From Spirosoma radiotolerans (GTDB taxonomy: Bacteria > Bacteroidota > Bacteroidia > Cytophagales > Spirosomataceae), in NCBI RefSeq assembly GCF_000974425.1, contig NZ_CP010429.1, positions 4,697,501-4,761,500 on the forward strand: a DNA stretch of 64,000 nt. Direction: 5' to 3'. Within the stretch, counting starts at the first letter, position 1. The number at the start of each line of letters is the position of its first letter. The notes under the pieces were generated by a model. The model was not told the origin of the DNA, ran no database searches, and saw only the letters and a list, made by a program, of their open reading frames with translations. This document shows, piece by piece, positions 16,778-26,312 of the stretch. Both the position numbers and the translations under genes were made by a program.

Positions 16778-19700
16778 CTATTCTGAATCCACTGAACGAA
16801 CCGGTGGCTTACCAAACTGGGAGGGTAGTACACCATAACGTTCTTTAAATACTTTTGTAAAGTAAGAGGGATTGTCGAACCCAACCGCATATGCGACCTG
16901 TGTAACACTCTCCTCCCGACCTTTCAGAAGCTGGGCGGCTTTCGTCATGCGGATATCCAGAATATAGTTCGTTGCCGTTGTGTTGGTCAGCGCTTTGAGT
17001 TTACGAAACAATTGAGTTCGGCTCATATTAAGCGCTTCGGCCAGGATCTCTACCGTAAATTCCGGATCGTCAATGTGCTGCGTCACTACCGCCGATAATC
17101 GGTCCATAAAGTTCTGTTCAGCCGCCAACAGACCGGATTTACCGACTTCCGCGCTGGCCGTATCGGTCATTGATGTGGCCTGTTCTCTGGTAAATCGCTG
17201 ATACAGCCGCTCGCGCTGCCGAACCAGATTACGTACCCTGGCCTCAAGTTCGGTCGGGTTGAAGGGTTTGGTCAGATAGTCGTCAGCGCCCAGCTCAAAA
17301 CCGCCAATGCGATCCTCCACCGTTGCTTTGGCGGTGAGCATGATTACGGGAATATGGCTGGTAACTTCCTGCTGTTTCAGCAAGCGACAAAACTCAAATC
17401 CATCGAGTCGGGGCATCATCAGATCGCAGATGATTACGTTAGGCAGGCTGGTTGTCGCTTTATCCAGGCCGCTTTGTCCATTTTCGGCTTCAATAATGTG
17501 GTAATTCGACTCGAATATCGTCCGCACATACGCCCGAATGTCCGCATTGTCATCGATAATGAGCAGCACATTATCGGTCGAAGGCGTTGGTAAAGGCGTG
17601 TTGACCAGAACCTGTGAAGGCACCATATTACGCTCTGGCGGCTCGGACAGCGCTACATTCTCTTCTACCGTTTGTTGCTCGATACCCGTTAGCGGTAAGC
17701 GAACCTTGAACCGCGTGCCTATTCCTTCTCTACTGTTCACATTGATTGTGCCCCCCAGTACCTTTACCAACTCACTAACCAACGATAGCCCAATACCTGT
17801 GCCTTCGTAGGTTCGGTTGAATTCACCAGCGACCGGACCAGAGGACCGCCGATAAAATCGCTCATAAATATGCGCCAGATCAGTTTGGGCAATACCAATC
17901 CCGGTGTCCTCTACTGTAATGACCAACTCTCCGGTTTCTCCTGGGTCCGGGTAATCAACTCGTAAATAAACCCGGTTGCCGTTGGGGGTAAATTTGAAAG
18001 CGTTTGAGAGGAGATTAGTAACTATTTTTTCGATCTTGTCATGATCGAACTTAGCCTGAACGCGGGCATGTGGCTGCGTGAATGAGAACTGAATCTGTCG
18101 GCTTTCGGCCAGTGAACTGAAGGAGCTGGCTAAGGTTCGGAAAAAGGTGCTTAGATCGCCAATCTCCGGTGCCGGCCCAAGCTGGCTGGCCGACAGTTTG
18201 CTTAGGTCGAGAAGTTGGTTGATCAGACTCAGTAACCGGTTACTGTTTTGCTCCATCACATGAACCACTGGTGCAGTCAACGTAACGACCTTCTCTGTCT
18301 GAAGTTGCTGTTTCAATGCGGTCAAGGGACCCAGTATCAACGTCAGCGGGGTACGAAACTCATGCGAAATATTCGTAAAGAACTGTGTTTTGAGCACATC
18401 CAGTTCCGCTAACCGGACGGCCTCTTTTTGCTCAAGCGCTACCTGCTGCTGCAAAAACCATCGTTGTTTCTGGAACTTATATAGCAGCCAGCCCATGAAT
18501 AGCAGTATACAGACATACAGTAAGTAAGCCCACCAGCTCCGGTAATAGGGCGGATGAATGCGTATGACTAGTGGTAGGGATTTGCTCCAGATTTCTCCGT
18601 TAGCTGAACTTTCCAGCTCAAACGTATAGGTGCCACTGGGCAGTTGAGCATAGTTGGCGAAGCGATTAGTGCCAGCATCCACCCAATCCTGGTCGATGCC
18701 ATCCAACCGATATCGGTACTGATTTTTAGCCGAATTGGTATAATCCATCAACGCAAATTCCAGTGTTACCAGATTCTGTGTATGCAATAAATCAAGTTCC
18801 CGGGTCTGTTCTATACTGGCCGGCAAAATACCATCAGGGGCACCCACGGCAATGGCTTCGTTATTTATTTTTAACCCAATAAGCTGCACCAAGGGAGCGG
18901 CTTTGGTCATTGTAGCCGCTATGTTCCGGGGTTGAAAGGCTGTCAACCCATTTATCCCCCCAAAGAGTAACTCGCCGGATGCAGTTTTCAGAAACGAACC
19001 CGTATTGAACTCATCGTCCTGAAGCCCATCGGCTTTGGTATAGTTACGGAATTTGAACGTTCTGGGGTTAAACCGGGCTAACCCCCGGTTGGTACTCATC
19101 CAGAGATTTTTAAATTCATCCACCAGAATGCCATAGACTACTTTATTGGGTAGCCCCTGCGCTTCGGTAAAATGCCGAAACTGCCCCGTCTTTTTAGAAA
19201 GTTGTTCCAGCCCACCCCCTTTTGTGCTTACCCACAGGTACTTATCCGGCTGGTCAGGATCGTCGATTGTACTGGATACAAAATCATTGCTTAAACTTTC
19301 GGGTTTAGCTATGTCGTTTTTATAAATCGAAAACGTGGGGGTAGCCTGTGGATGATCGATCCGGATAAGACCACCCTGTGTACCAATCCAGCCCGTACCA
19401 GCTCCATCGAAATACAGCGAATAGGTTTCGCTTTCGGCAGTCTGTCGAAGCAGCAGGTCCTGATACGAAAATACCTGAAATGTTTCAGTAATCGGGTCGA
19501 ATCGAACAAGCCTGCCATTGGCTGCCCCAATCCACAGATGTCCGGCTTTATCTTCCCGGGTTTGGTTTCCATACAAACCAAAGGCAATGCCGGGCGGCAG
19601 CCGGTAGGTTTTGAGCTGCTGCCAATTCGCTGAAAACTTAACGAGTCGATGAACAGGTGGATCGGCCTGGTCGTTCGCCATGGATACCCAGAAAAAGCCC

Positions 19701-20944
19701 TGATGGTCCTGTATAATATACGCTGGCCTATCGTTCAGCGTCAGACCGCTTTTAGACAGAAAAGGTTTCCAGCGATTGCTGGAACGGTCTAACCGCCCAT
19801 AATCGAATTGATTGCGTACATAGATTTGTGCCTGTTGGTCCTGAAATAAGTAAGACAGGGAACTGTTAGGCAGGTAAATCTGAAACTGTTTGACGTGCGG
19901 ATTGAATTTACGCAACCCATAGCCTGCCGTACCCACCCAGACGTTGCCGGTCCTGTCGATAAGGATTTTGGTTACAGCAAATACATTCGATGGCATAACG
20001 GCGAACGCATTACGCACCGATAAACTATCCTGTGCGTAGAGTTGAGCGGGAGACATAAGCCACAAAAAGTCGGGCGTTGCCACAGCTATCGTCTGGTGAT
20101 CAATACTGCTCAGATAAACACTGGAATTTTTGGTTGGTGGTAATCTGATCGCTTTTCGTTTGGTCTGTTGCCACCCAATGAGCGTATCGGCACTGAATCC
20201 AAACCAGTAGTCCGGTTGCTGCCCGTCCGGTGTTGCCTTGAACAGGGTGGCTAACGAACCAAACCGTTTGATTTGTGAATAGGTGGCGGGCATCGGTTGA
20301 CGCCAATTTAGCCGGTATAGTTCTCGGGCAGCACTGACCACTGCCTGCCCATTGGCCTGGAAGCTAATTCGCGCGGGTGCGCTGCCACTGCTTCCTCCAT
20401 GTAGCGGAAACGAAAATCGGCTGAACTCAACCCCGGACGTGACGTCAGGCTGCTCGGGAAAACCGGATTTTAGCGTACCGGACAAGGTAACTTTAACGAG
20501 TTTGTTCTGGCTGGTTCCCACCCAGATATTACCTTCCGGATCTTCGGCCAACAGACTGATCTCATAATTTCCGGCGTCAGGAGAAGCCGGATCACTCATA
20601 TCTATATGATAAAACTGTTGGGTTCGGTCGTTATACAGATTGAGTCCTCGATTCAACGTGCCAATCCATAACCGCCCATGGCGATCAACGAGTAAGGTCG
20701 AACACGCATTAGACGACAGACTGTACTTATTGTAGGTGTTGTGGGTAAAAACGGTGAAATTATAGCCGTCGTAGCGATTCAGTCCGTCTTTGGTCGCTGC
20801 CCATATAAAGCCCCTTTGATCCTGCTTGAGATCATAGATCATGCCCTGCGACAAGCCTTCGGATATAGTGATTTCCTGCCAGCCGCCAGGCTGAGCAAAT
20901 AAGGAAAAAGGTAGTAGATAGAATACTACACAAAGAAGACGCAT
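16778..20944 (-). CDS. Hybrid two-component system regulator (propeller-Y_Y_Y-HisKA-HATPase-REC-AraC)
   Basis: This 1388-residue single-chain sensor has a signal peptide (1-17), a periplasmic two-component propeller of Reg_prop repeats to about residue 730, and a Y_Y_Y domain (about 735-800). One transmembrane helix follows (about 803-824), then HisKA with H-box FFTNISHEFRTP (His near 861), a HATPase domain, a receiver domain with phospho-acceptor Asp in ICDLMMPRLDG (near 1175), and an AraC-type HTH at the end (about 1290-1375). In Bacteroidota such regulators sense glycan fragments in the periplasm and activate SusC/SusD-type loci. The SusCD pair at 23045-27878 is the nearest candidate target, though two other genes intervene; this link is inference. 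Confidence 0.93.
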   Translation of the reverse strand: MRLLCVVFYLLPFSLFAQPGGWQEITISEGLSQGMIYDLKQDQRGFIWAATKDGLNRYDGYNFTVFTHNTYNKYSLSSNACSTLLVDRHGRLWIGTLNRGLNLYNDRTQQFYHIDMSDPASPDAGNYEISLLAEDPEGNIWVGTSQNKLVKVTLSGTLKSGFPEQPDVTSGVEFSRFSFPLHGGSSGSAPARISFQANGQAVVSAARELYRLNWRQPMPATYSQIKRFGSLATLFKATPDGQQPDYWFGFSADTLIGWQQTKRKAIRLPPTKNSSVYLSSIDHQTIAVATPDFLWLMSPAQLYAQDSLSVRNAFAVMPSNVFAVTKILIDRTGNVWVGTAGYGLRKFNPHVKQFQIYLPNSSLSYLFQDQQAQIYVRNQFDYGRLDRSSNRWKPFLSKSGLTLNDRPAYIIQDHQGFFWVSMANDQADPPVHRLVKFSANWQQLKTYRLPPGIAFGLYGNQTREDKAGHLWIGAANGRLVRFDPITETFQVFSYQDLLLRQTAESETYSLYFDGAGTGWIGTQGGLIRIDHPQATPTFSIYKNDIAKPESLSNDFVSSTIDDPDQPDKYLWVSTKGGGLEQLSKKTGQFRHFTEAQGLPNKVVYGILVDEFKNLWMSTNRGLARFNPRTFKFRNYTKADGLQDDEFNTGSFLKTASGELLFGGINGLTAFQPRNIAATMTKAAPLVQLIGLKINNEAIAVGAPDGILPASIEQTRELDLLHTQNLVTLEFALMDYTNSAKNQYRYRLDGIDQDWVDAGTNRFANYAQLPSGTYTFELESSANGEIWSKSLPLVIRIHPPYYRSWWAYLLYVCILLFMGWLLYKFQKQRWFLQQQVALEQKEAVRLAELDVLKTQFFTNISHEFRTPLTLILGPLTALKQQLQTEKVVTLTAPVVHVMEQNSNRLLSLINQLLDLSKLSASQLGPAPEIGDLSTFFRTLASSFSSLAESRQIQFSFTQPHARVQAKFDHDKIEKIVTNLLSNAFKFTPNGNRVYLRVDYPDPGETGELVITVEDTGIGIAQTDLAHIYERFYRRSSGPVAGEFNRTYEGTGIGLSLVSELVKVLGGTINVNSREGIGTRFKVRLPLTGIEQQTVEENVALSEPPERNMVPSQVLVNTPLPTPSTDNVLLIIDDNADIRAYVRTIFESNYHIIEAENGQSGLDKATTSLPNVIICDLMMPRLDGFEFCRLLKQQEVTSHIPVIMLTAKATVEDRIGGFELGADDYLTKPFNPTELEARVRNLVRQRERLYQRFTREQATSMTDTASAEVGKSGLLAAEQNFMDRLSAVVTQHIDDPEFTVEILAEALNMSRTQLFRKLKALTNTTATNYILDIRMTKAAQLLKGREESVTQVAYAVGFDNPSYFTKVFKERYGVLPSQFGKPPVRSVDSE

Positions 20945-20964
20945 CCAAGGTGTGTTTTCCGGAA

Positions 20965-21003
20965 AGGTAAATAAAGAACCTATTTTAGGTTCTTTATTTA
21001 CCT
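20965..21003. other. Perfect 18-bp intergenic hairpin
   Basis: An 18-bp perfect inverted repeat (20965-20982 with 20986-21003) has a 3-nt TTT loop. Its right arm includes the stop codon of the small membrane protein gene (20998). It sits between that gene and the regulator at 20944, so it could terminate or process the transcript. Only a short T run follows on the minus strand. Confidence 0.6.
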
Positions 21004-21402
21004 CGTTTTCAGAAACAACGACTGCACCATGGTGCGTAGACGCTCGTGAGCGACATAAGCCCAGATCAGCAGCATGTACATGGAAAAGTCCTGGTACGAT
21101 ACCGGGAAGGCCATGTTGTTGAAATAATAGCGCGTAGCCGTGAAATCAAGCGTTGGGGTGAAGCCGATGAGGTTTTCATAGCCCAGTACGAGCGTCAGGC
21201 CAAGGGCATAAAACAAATACTGTGGTTTACGAAAGGCCCACAAAATGCCCGCCAGGGCTGTAGCACCAAAGCCTACGTAATGCTTCCAGGAGAGGGATAA
21301 ATCGGTTGTTGTGGCAAGATAAACAGAATACACCTGAACGGTTGTCAGGACGGCCAGTATGAGGCCATACCCGTAAAACTCCTTTAATTGAGCACGTTGC
21401 AT
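20998..21402 (-). CDS. Small four-helix membrane protein, unknown function
   Basis: The 134-residue product has four hydrophobic segments (about residues 9-29, 40-57, 61-79 and 102-118) and a basic C-terminus, so it is a polytopic inner-membrane protein. I recognise no family or catalytic motif. It lies 77 bp downstream of the FG-GAP gene on the same strand and 53 bp upstream of the hybrid regulator, so it may share a transcript with either. The frame is intact and its codon use resembles its neighbours, which supports a real gene. Confidence 0.65.
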   Translation of the reverse strand: MQRAQLKEFYGYGLILAVLTTVQVYSVYLATTTDLSLSWKHYVGFGATALAGILWAFRKPQYLFYALGLTLVLGYENLIGFTPTLDFTATRYYFNNMAFPVSYQDFSMYMLLIWAYVAHERLRTMVQSLFLKTR

Positions 21403-21479
21403 ATAGTCAGTTTGTTACGGAAAGAAAAAAACGAAAGATAAAAATACGTAAAAACTGCCAAGCACATAGACTAACAACG

Positions 21480-22619
21480 TTATTTTTTCATAGCGCCTTC
21501 GTTAAAAAATACAAACAACCCGTCTTTACCAGCCACAATGATGTCTTTTCGGCCGGTTTTGTGCAAATCAGCCACAGCAAAATAAATGCCCGTTCCTTTC
21601 CCAACGCCCGCCGGGCCATACGCAATGTCGTGTTTGACAAACTGTTTTCTGGGAGCATCCCAGGTAAAATAATACAAGCCAACCGGATCTTCCTCACCGG
21701 GGTCGCGGCCATTGTGCGCCCGAAAACGTTTGCCCGTTAGGAGTTCCGGGCGGCCATCTCCCGTTATGTCAATCCATTCGAGGCAATGGTACTGCGAATT
21801 TTTCTCATCGATCAGATGCTTTGTCCAGCCACGCTGACCACTGGCATCGCGGGTTTGCTCGTACCAGTGCAGACCATAACTGTGGCCCTGCCCTACAATC
21901 AGGTCGTTTCGCTGATCGCCGTTCACGTCGGCAACAAGGATAGGGACACTGGCCGTACCGAATGAAAACTCCTTGTGCAAGGTCCAGGGCGTCTGCTCCC
22001 GGTTGGCGGGTGCTTCCAGCCAGCCATCGCTCACAATCAGATCACCTCGTCCGTCGCCGTTAACGTCTCCGAAGCCAAGCCCGTGCCCCTGTGTTGGCGC
22101 TACGGTTACGGTCCTGAACACACCCGGGCTTGTTAATTTGATATACTTCAGCGGATGGTTCGGATTGTTTGGCACGATATCGATGACTCCGTCGCCATCT
22201 ACATCCCAGGCACGCGTTGTTTCTACATTACCGACTTTACCAATTTCGTGCAATGGCCAGGTGCTCCCTTTTTTTCCGGGGTTTTCGACCCAGCGCAGGG
22301 TTTGATCGAACCAACCGCCGGTTATAAAATCCAGTCGTCCGTCAGCATTGACATCCATCGGAATGGTCGAAAAGTCGTCGTAGTACTGGTCTTTGCGAGG
22401 CTCGTTTCCAATAAGATGCCGATTCCGGAAGCGGGGGCCTTCGTACCAGAAATCGCCCGATACCAGATCAAGCGTGTCATTGTTATCCACGTCGAAGACA
22501 CCCACCGATTCATAGCTTTCGGCCGCGACAAAATAGCGGTTGAAACGCAAGGCTGGTTCAGGGGCAACAGCGCTGACTAAAAGCAGCAAGGCGAAAAGAC
22601 TACTAACCGGACGAAGCAT
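21480..22619 (-). CDS. Secreted FG-GAP/VCBS repeat protein
   Basis: The 379-residue protein starts with a cleavable signal peptide (about 1-20, LFALLLLVSAVA). It consists of at least six FG-GAP/VCBS blades, recognised by calcium-binding DxDxDG-like loops such as DVDNNDTLD, DVNADGRLD, DVDGDGVID, DVNGDGRGD, DVNGDQRND and DITGDGRPE. The spacing suggests a seven-bladed beta-propeller. No catalytic residues or T9SS tail are visible. Such proteins are periplasmic or surface calcium-binding scaffolds, often near sugar-use loci. It is divergent from susC across a 425-bp spacer and is followed by the small membrane protein. Confidence 0.85.
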   Translation of the reverse strand: MLRPVSSLFALLLLVSAVAPEPALRFNRYFVAAESYESVGVFDVDNNDTLDLVSGDFWYEGPRFRNRHLIGNEPRKDQYYDDFSTIPMDVNADGRLDFITGGWFDQTLRWVENPGKKGSTWPLHEIGKVGNVETTRAWDVDGDGVIDIVPNNPNHPLKYIKLTSPGVFRTVTVAPTQGHGLGFGDVNGDGRGDLIVSDGWLEAPANREQTPWTLHKEFSFGTASVPILVADVNGDQRNDLIVGQGHSYGLHWYEQTRDASGQRGWTKHLIDEKNSQYHCLEWIDITGDGRPELLTGKRFRAHNGRDPGEEDPVGLYYFTWDAPRKQFVKHDIAYGPAGVGKGTGIYFAVADLHKTGRKDIIVAGKDGLFVFFNEGAMKK

Positions 22620-23044
22620 ACAGGCATCTGTTTTCGTTAGCTAAAGCTTATATACGCGAATCTTTACTACGAATCGGCAAGCAGATTAACCTATTTCAGG
22701 CACAAACAGTAACTGGGGCACTCCCTGAGTGGGTGCCAGAAAGATCAATGGTCTCTATATGATTACTCCTTCATAGACAAGTGTATTTCTACTCACTAAA
22801 GCCATTTAAGAGGCTAGTTTTCAGGAAAATATTCAAGACTTTGTCTAAAATTATCTGAAAATAGACGTATTCCATACCAATTGTTACTTCAACTATTTTT
22901 AATAACCAATTAACTCTTTTTTAATTATTTTCTAATCTTTGCGAGTAGTTCTGCAAGTGCTTAGCGTTTTTACAAAAAAATCTTCCCAATGTATAATTTT
23001 CTTTCCCTAACAAAACCAAACTGTAAGTATAAAGAAACGACCTT
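22620..23044. promoter_or_regulatory. Divergent AT-rich regulatory spacer upstream of susC
   Basis: This 425-bp stretch has no credible gene. The half next to susC is strongly AT-rich. It contains TAATCTTTG at 22933-22941, one base longer than the Bacteroidota -7 box TAnnTTTG, about 100 bp before the ATG. It is the likely site of glycan-responsive activation. The exact promoter is uncertain. Confidence 0.35.
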
Positions 23045-26000
23045 ATGAAGAAACACTTACTTCCCCGACGAATGCTGGGCAGACTATTAAAAACATCAAG
23101 TACTCAATTGCTGCTGGCATTTACCTGTGTTAGTTTTACCTATGCAAACAACTCGTTTGAGCGGAATCCCTACGTAAATCATCCCGAAATCCGTGCTGAC
23201 AGAACCCTCACCGGTCGAGTTACGGATGAAAAAGATGAAGCCCTACCCGGTGTTAGTGTTATTCTAAAAGGAAGCCAACGCGGAACGGTTACAGATGCTG
23301 ATGGTCGTTATAAATTAGACGTACCCGACAATGGCTCGACCCTTGTGTTTTCATTTGTTGGGTATCTCTCGCAGGAAGTGCGTATCGGCAACCAAACAGC
23401 GGTCGATATCAGCCTGAAAGCAGACAGCAAAGTACTCGACGAGATTGTGGTTATTGGGTATGGTACCACGAAGAAATCAGACCTTACCGGAGCCGTATCT
23501 GGCGTTAAAGAAGCGCAGTTGCAGGAACGGCCTGCCCCATCGCTGAACCAGGCGCTCTCGGGTCGGATGCCGGGTGTGCAGGTAAACACCAACTCGGGTC
23601 GTCCTGGTGGTCGTACAACTATCCGCATTCGGGGTTTTAGCTCCATCAACTCGTCGAACAACCCACTTTATGTGGTCGATGGCGTTATGCTTCCACAGGG
23701 TACCGGCGATCAGTTCAGTAACCCAATCGACTACATTAACCCGAATGACATTGTCAACGTTGAGGTACTGAAAGATGCCTCATCGACGGCTATTTATGGC
23801 GCACGTGGAGCCAACGGCGTTATCCTGGTATCGACTCGTAAAGGGAAAGCCGGTGAAAGCCGCGTTACCTACGATAGCCAGTTCAGCGTAAACACCATCG
23901 GTCCAAACAAACCAAAAGTTCTGAACGCAAAAGAATACTTAGCTACTGAGGATCTGGCGTATGCCAATATGGCGAAATACGATCCCGTCGGCTGGGCAGC
24001 TGGCAAATGGTCTTACCTGGACCCCAAGGTTCGGCGGACGGCTTTTAGCGCAGCGCATCCGGGCGTTTTCGATGCAAACCTGAACCCATTATACGATACC
24101 GACTGGTTCAAAGAATCGTCACAGAACAAATTATCGCAAAATCACCAGTTAGGCTTTAGTGGTGGTAATGAACGGACACAGTATTCACTTTCGCTAAACT
24201 ATCGGGATGATCAGGGTCTGATCAAAACGTCGTACATGAAACGGTACTCGGGCCGCTTCTCGATTGACGATCAGGTGAAAAGCTGGCTGAAAATTGGCGG
24301 TACGATGAGCTACAACTACCAGACGGAAAACCTGGTGGATATCAATGACGCTGTAGCCCGGCAAATTGTGGAAGACTTTCCGTTCCTGCCCGTTCGGTAC
24401 CCCGACACAGGTGTGTTCGCTGAAAACCGCGATTATCCATACGCTGAAGGTACGATGAGTTCGGTTCACCGCCTGATGGATCGCAAATACATCCAGAATA
24501 CCCAAACGATTCTGGGTAGCCTGTTCACGAACATCACGTTTGGAAAAGGGCTGGAAATGCGCACCGTTTTGGGTACGAACATTCAAACCCAGGAAATCAA
24601 CCAGTCGCAAACCCGTACCCTGAACATTGGCAACAACGGTAACGCATCGACCAATAGTAACCGGCAGAATTTCTGGTCGTTGGAAAACTACCTGACTTAT
24701 AATAAGCAGATCGGTCAGGACCATTCGTTTACGGGCTTATTGGGTCTATCCTGGCAGGAAACCAACACATTTGGCTTTGGTGCCAGTGTGAGTGGATTCG
24801 CTACCGACTACTTTACCTACAATAACTTAGGGGCTGGCGCGATCAACCCATCAGTTAGCTCGGGGGCAACGCGGTTTGCGTTCAACTCCTATTTTGGCCG
24901 GATCAACTATGGTTACAAGAATAAGTACCTGTTCACCGCAACCGGACGTGCCGATGGCTCATCGAAGTTCGGTGAAAACCACAAATTTGCTTTCTTCCCT
25001 TCGGCAGCTTTAGCCTGGCGTATATCGGAAGAAGACTTCCTGAAAGGCAACTCGCTGATTTCAAACCTGAAACTACGGACTAGCTATGGCTTAACAGGTA
25101 ACTCTGAAATTCCGCCTTATTCGTCATTATCGCTGCTGAGCTCAAACTATGCCACCATTTACAACGATACTAAAGTGAGTGGAACGGGCATCAACCGTCT
25201 GGCCAACCCTGATCTTCGTTGGGAGAAAACGGCGCAAACCGATGTAGGTCTGGAAATTGGTCTGTTCAAAGGCCGCGTGACGTTAGAAGCGGATTACTAC
25301 TACCGCCTGACCACCGACATGCTGCTCGATGCTCCGGTTCCACGTACCAGCGGTTACGCTACGATTCGCCGGAACGTCGGTTCGATGGAAAACAAAGGGT
25401 TCGAATTTGGTCTGAACACGGTGAACATCAGCCGGGGTCAGTTTAGCTGGAACACAACGTTCAATATTTCGCTCAATAGAAATAAAGTTTTATCGCTGGC
25501 AACGCCTTCCGACATCTTCAACGTGGGTGGTCCTAACTTCACCAACCCAACGAACATAATCCGGGTCGGCGAAGCGGTGGGTTCGTTCTGGGGTTTAACC
25601 CGTGCAGGTGTATGGAGTGAAGCAGAGCGCGAGGAAGCGGCCAAGTTTACCAGCTATCGCAACGGCCTGACTATTCTGCCCGGCGACATCAAATACTTGG
25701 ACGTAAATGGCGACAAAGCCATCACGGATGCTGACCGTAGTATCATCGGTAACGGTAGCCCTAAAGGCTGGGGTGCCATGACAAACAACATCCGGTTCGG
25801 TAACTTCGATGCCACCCTTGAACTCCAGTATATGTTCGGCAACAAAGTTATGTTGATGAACCTCCACGCCAGCGAAGACCGGCAGGCTCTGGCTAACAGC
25901 TACGCATCTGTGCTGGGTGCCTGGACGCCTACCAACCAAGGCAGCCAGATTGCCGAAGTACGGGATACGCGGGCTGGTTATGTGACCAACGTAGACAGTC

Positions 26001-26275
26001 ACTGGATCAAGGATGGCTCATTCCTGCGTGGCAAAAACCTGCTGTTCGGCTATACGCTCCCAGTTGCCGTAACGAACAAGCTTAAGTTGAGCCGCTTGCG
26101 CGTGTATGTTTCTTCGCAAAACTTTTTCCTTCTCTTGAAAGATCCAATCGTTGGCGATCCTGAAGTAACACCAACCAACCAGGGAACGGACAACAGTGCT
26201 TTCTCGCAAGGCATGATCTGGCACAACTATCCAAAACCAACCACGTATCTGCTTGGTCTCCAGATTGGATTGTAG
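23045..26275 (+). CDS. SusC/RagA-family TonB-linked outer-membrane transporter
   Basis: The 1076-residue protein has a signal peptide (about 1-34), then a carboxypeptidase-regulatory-like domain (about 54-124, LTGRVTDEKDEALPGVSV). A TonB-box-like segment DEIVVIGYG (132-140), a plug domain (about 145-260, containing NPLYVVDG and SSTAIYGARGANGVI) and a long C-terminal beta-barrel follow. It imports oligosaccharides or other large nutrients across the outer membrane with its SusD partner, powered by TonB-ExbBD. The ATG at 23045 is followed by a basic leader and gives the expected length. The susD gene starts 37 bp downstream, so the pair forms an operon ending in the hairpin at 27899. No SusE-like or sigma/anti-sigma gene adjoins it, which makes the flanking hybrid regulator or AraC protein the likely controllers. 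Confidence 0.95.
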   Translation: MKKHLLPRRMLGRLLKTSSTQLLLAFTCVSFTYANNSFERNPYVNHPEIRADRTLTGRVTDEKDEALPGVSVILKGSQRGTVTDADGRYKLDVPDNGSTLVFSFVGYLSQEVRIGNQTAVDISLKADSKVLDEIVVIGYGTTKKSDLTGAVSGVKEAQLQERPAPSLNQALSGRMPGVQVNTNSGRPGGRTTIRIRGFSSINSSNNPLYVVDGVMLPQGTGDQFSNPIDYINPNDIVNVEVLKDASSTAIYGARGANGVILVSTRKGKAGESRVTYDSQFSVNTIGPNKPKVLNAKEYLATEDLAYANMAKYDPVGWAAGKWSYLDPKVRRTAFSAAHPGVFDANLNPLYDTDWFKESSQNKLSQNHQLGFSGGNERTQYSLSLNYRDDQGLIKTSYMKRYSGRFSIDDQVKSWLKIGGTMSYNYQTENLVDINDAVARQIVEDFPFLPVRYPDTGVFAENRDYPYAEGTMSSVHRLMDRKYIQNTQTILGSLFTNITFGKGLEMRTVLGTNIQTQEINQSQTRTLNIGNNGNASTNSNRQNFWSLENYLTYNKQIGQDHSFTGLLGLSWQETNTFGFGASVSGFATDYFTYNNLGAGAINPSVSSGATRFAFNSYFGRINYGYKNKYLFTATGRADGSSKFGENHKFAFFPSAALAWRISEEDFLKGNSLISNLKLRTSYGLTGNSEIPPYSSLSLLSSNYATIYNDTKVSGTGINRLANPDLRWEKTAQTDVGLEIGLFKGRVTLEADYYYRLTTDMLLDAPVPRTSGYATIRRNVGSMENKGFEFGLNTVNISRGQFSWNTTFNISLNRNKVLSLATPSDIFNVGGPNFTNPTNIIRVGEAVGSFWGLTRAGVWSEAEREEAAKFTSYRNGLTILPGDIKYLDVNGDKAITDADRSIIGNGSPKGWGAMTNNIRFGNFDATLELQYMFGNKVMLMNLHASEDRQALANSYASVLGAWTPTNQGSQIAEVRDTRAGYVTNVDSHWIKDGSFLRGKNLLFGYTLPVAVTNKLKLSRLRVYVSSQNFFLLLKDPIVGDPEVTPTNQGTDNSAFSQGMIWHNYPKPTTYLLGLQIGL

Positions 26276-26312
26276 TCCACAAACCCATTTAACTAGTTGA
26301 CATTTCAAAAGT

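Noticed and set aside
16526..16786. 86-codon plus-strand frame between the ricin protein and the hybrid regulator
   Set aside because: It is low-complexity Ser/Thr-rich, crosses direct repeats and a terminator, and ends inside the regulator gene.
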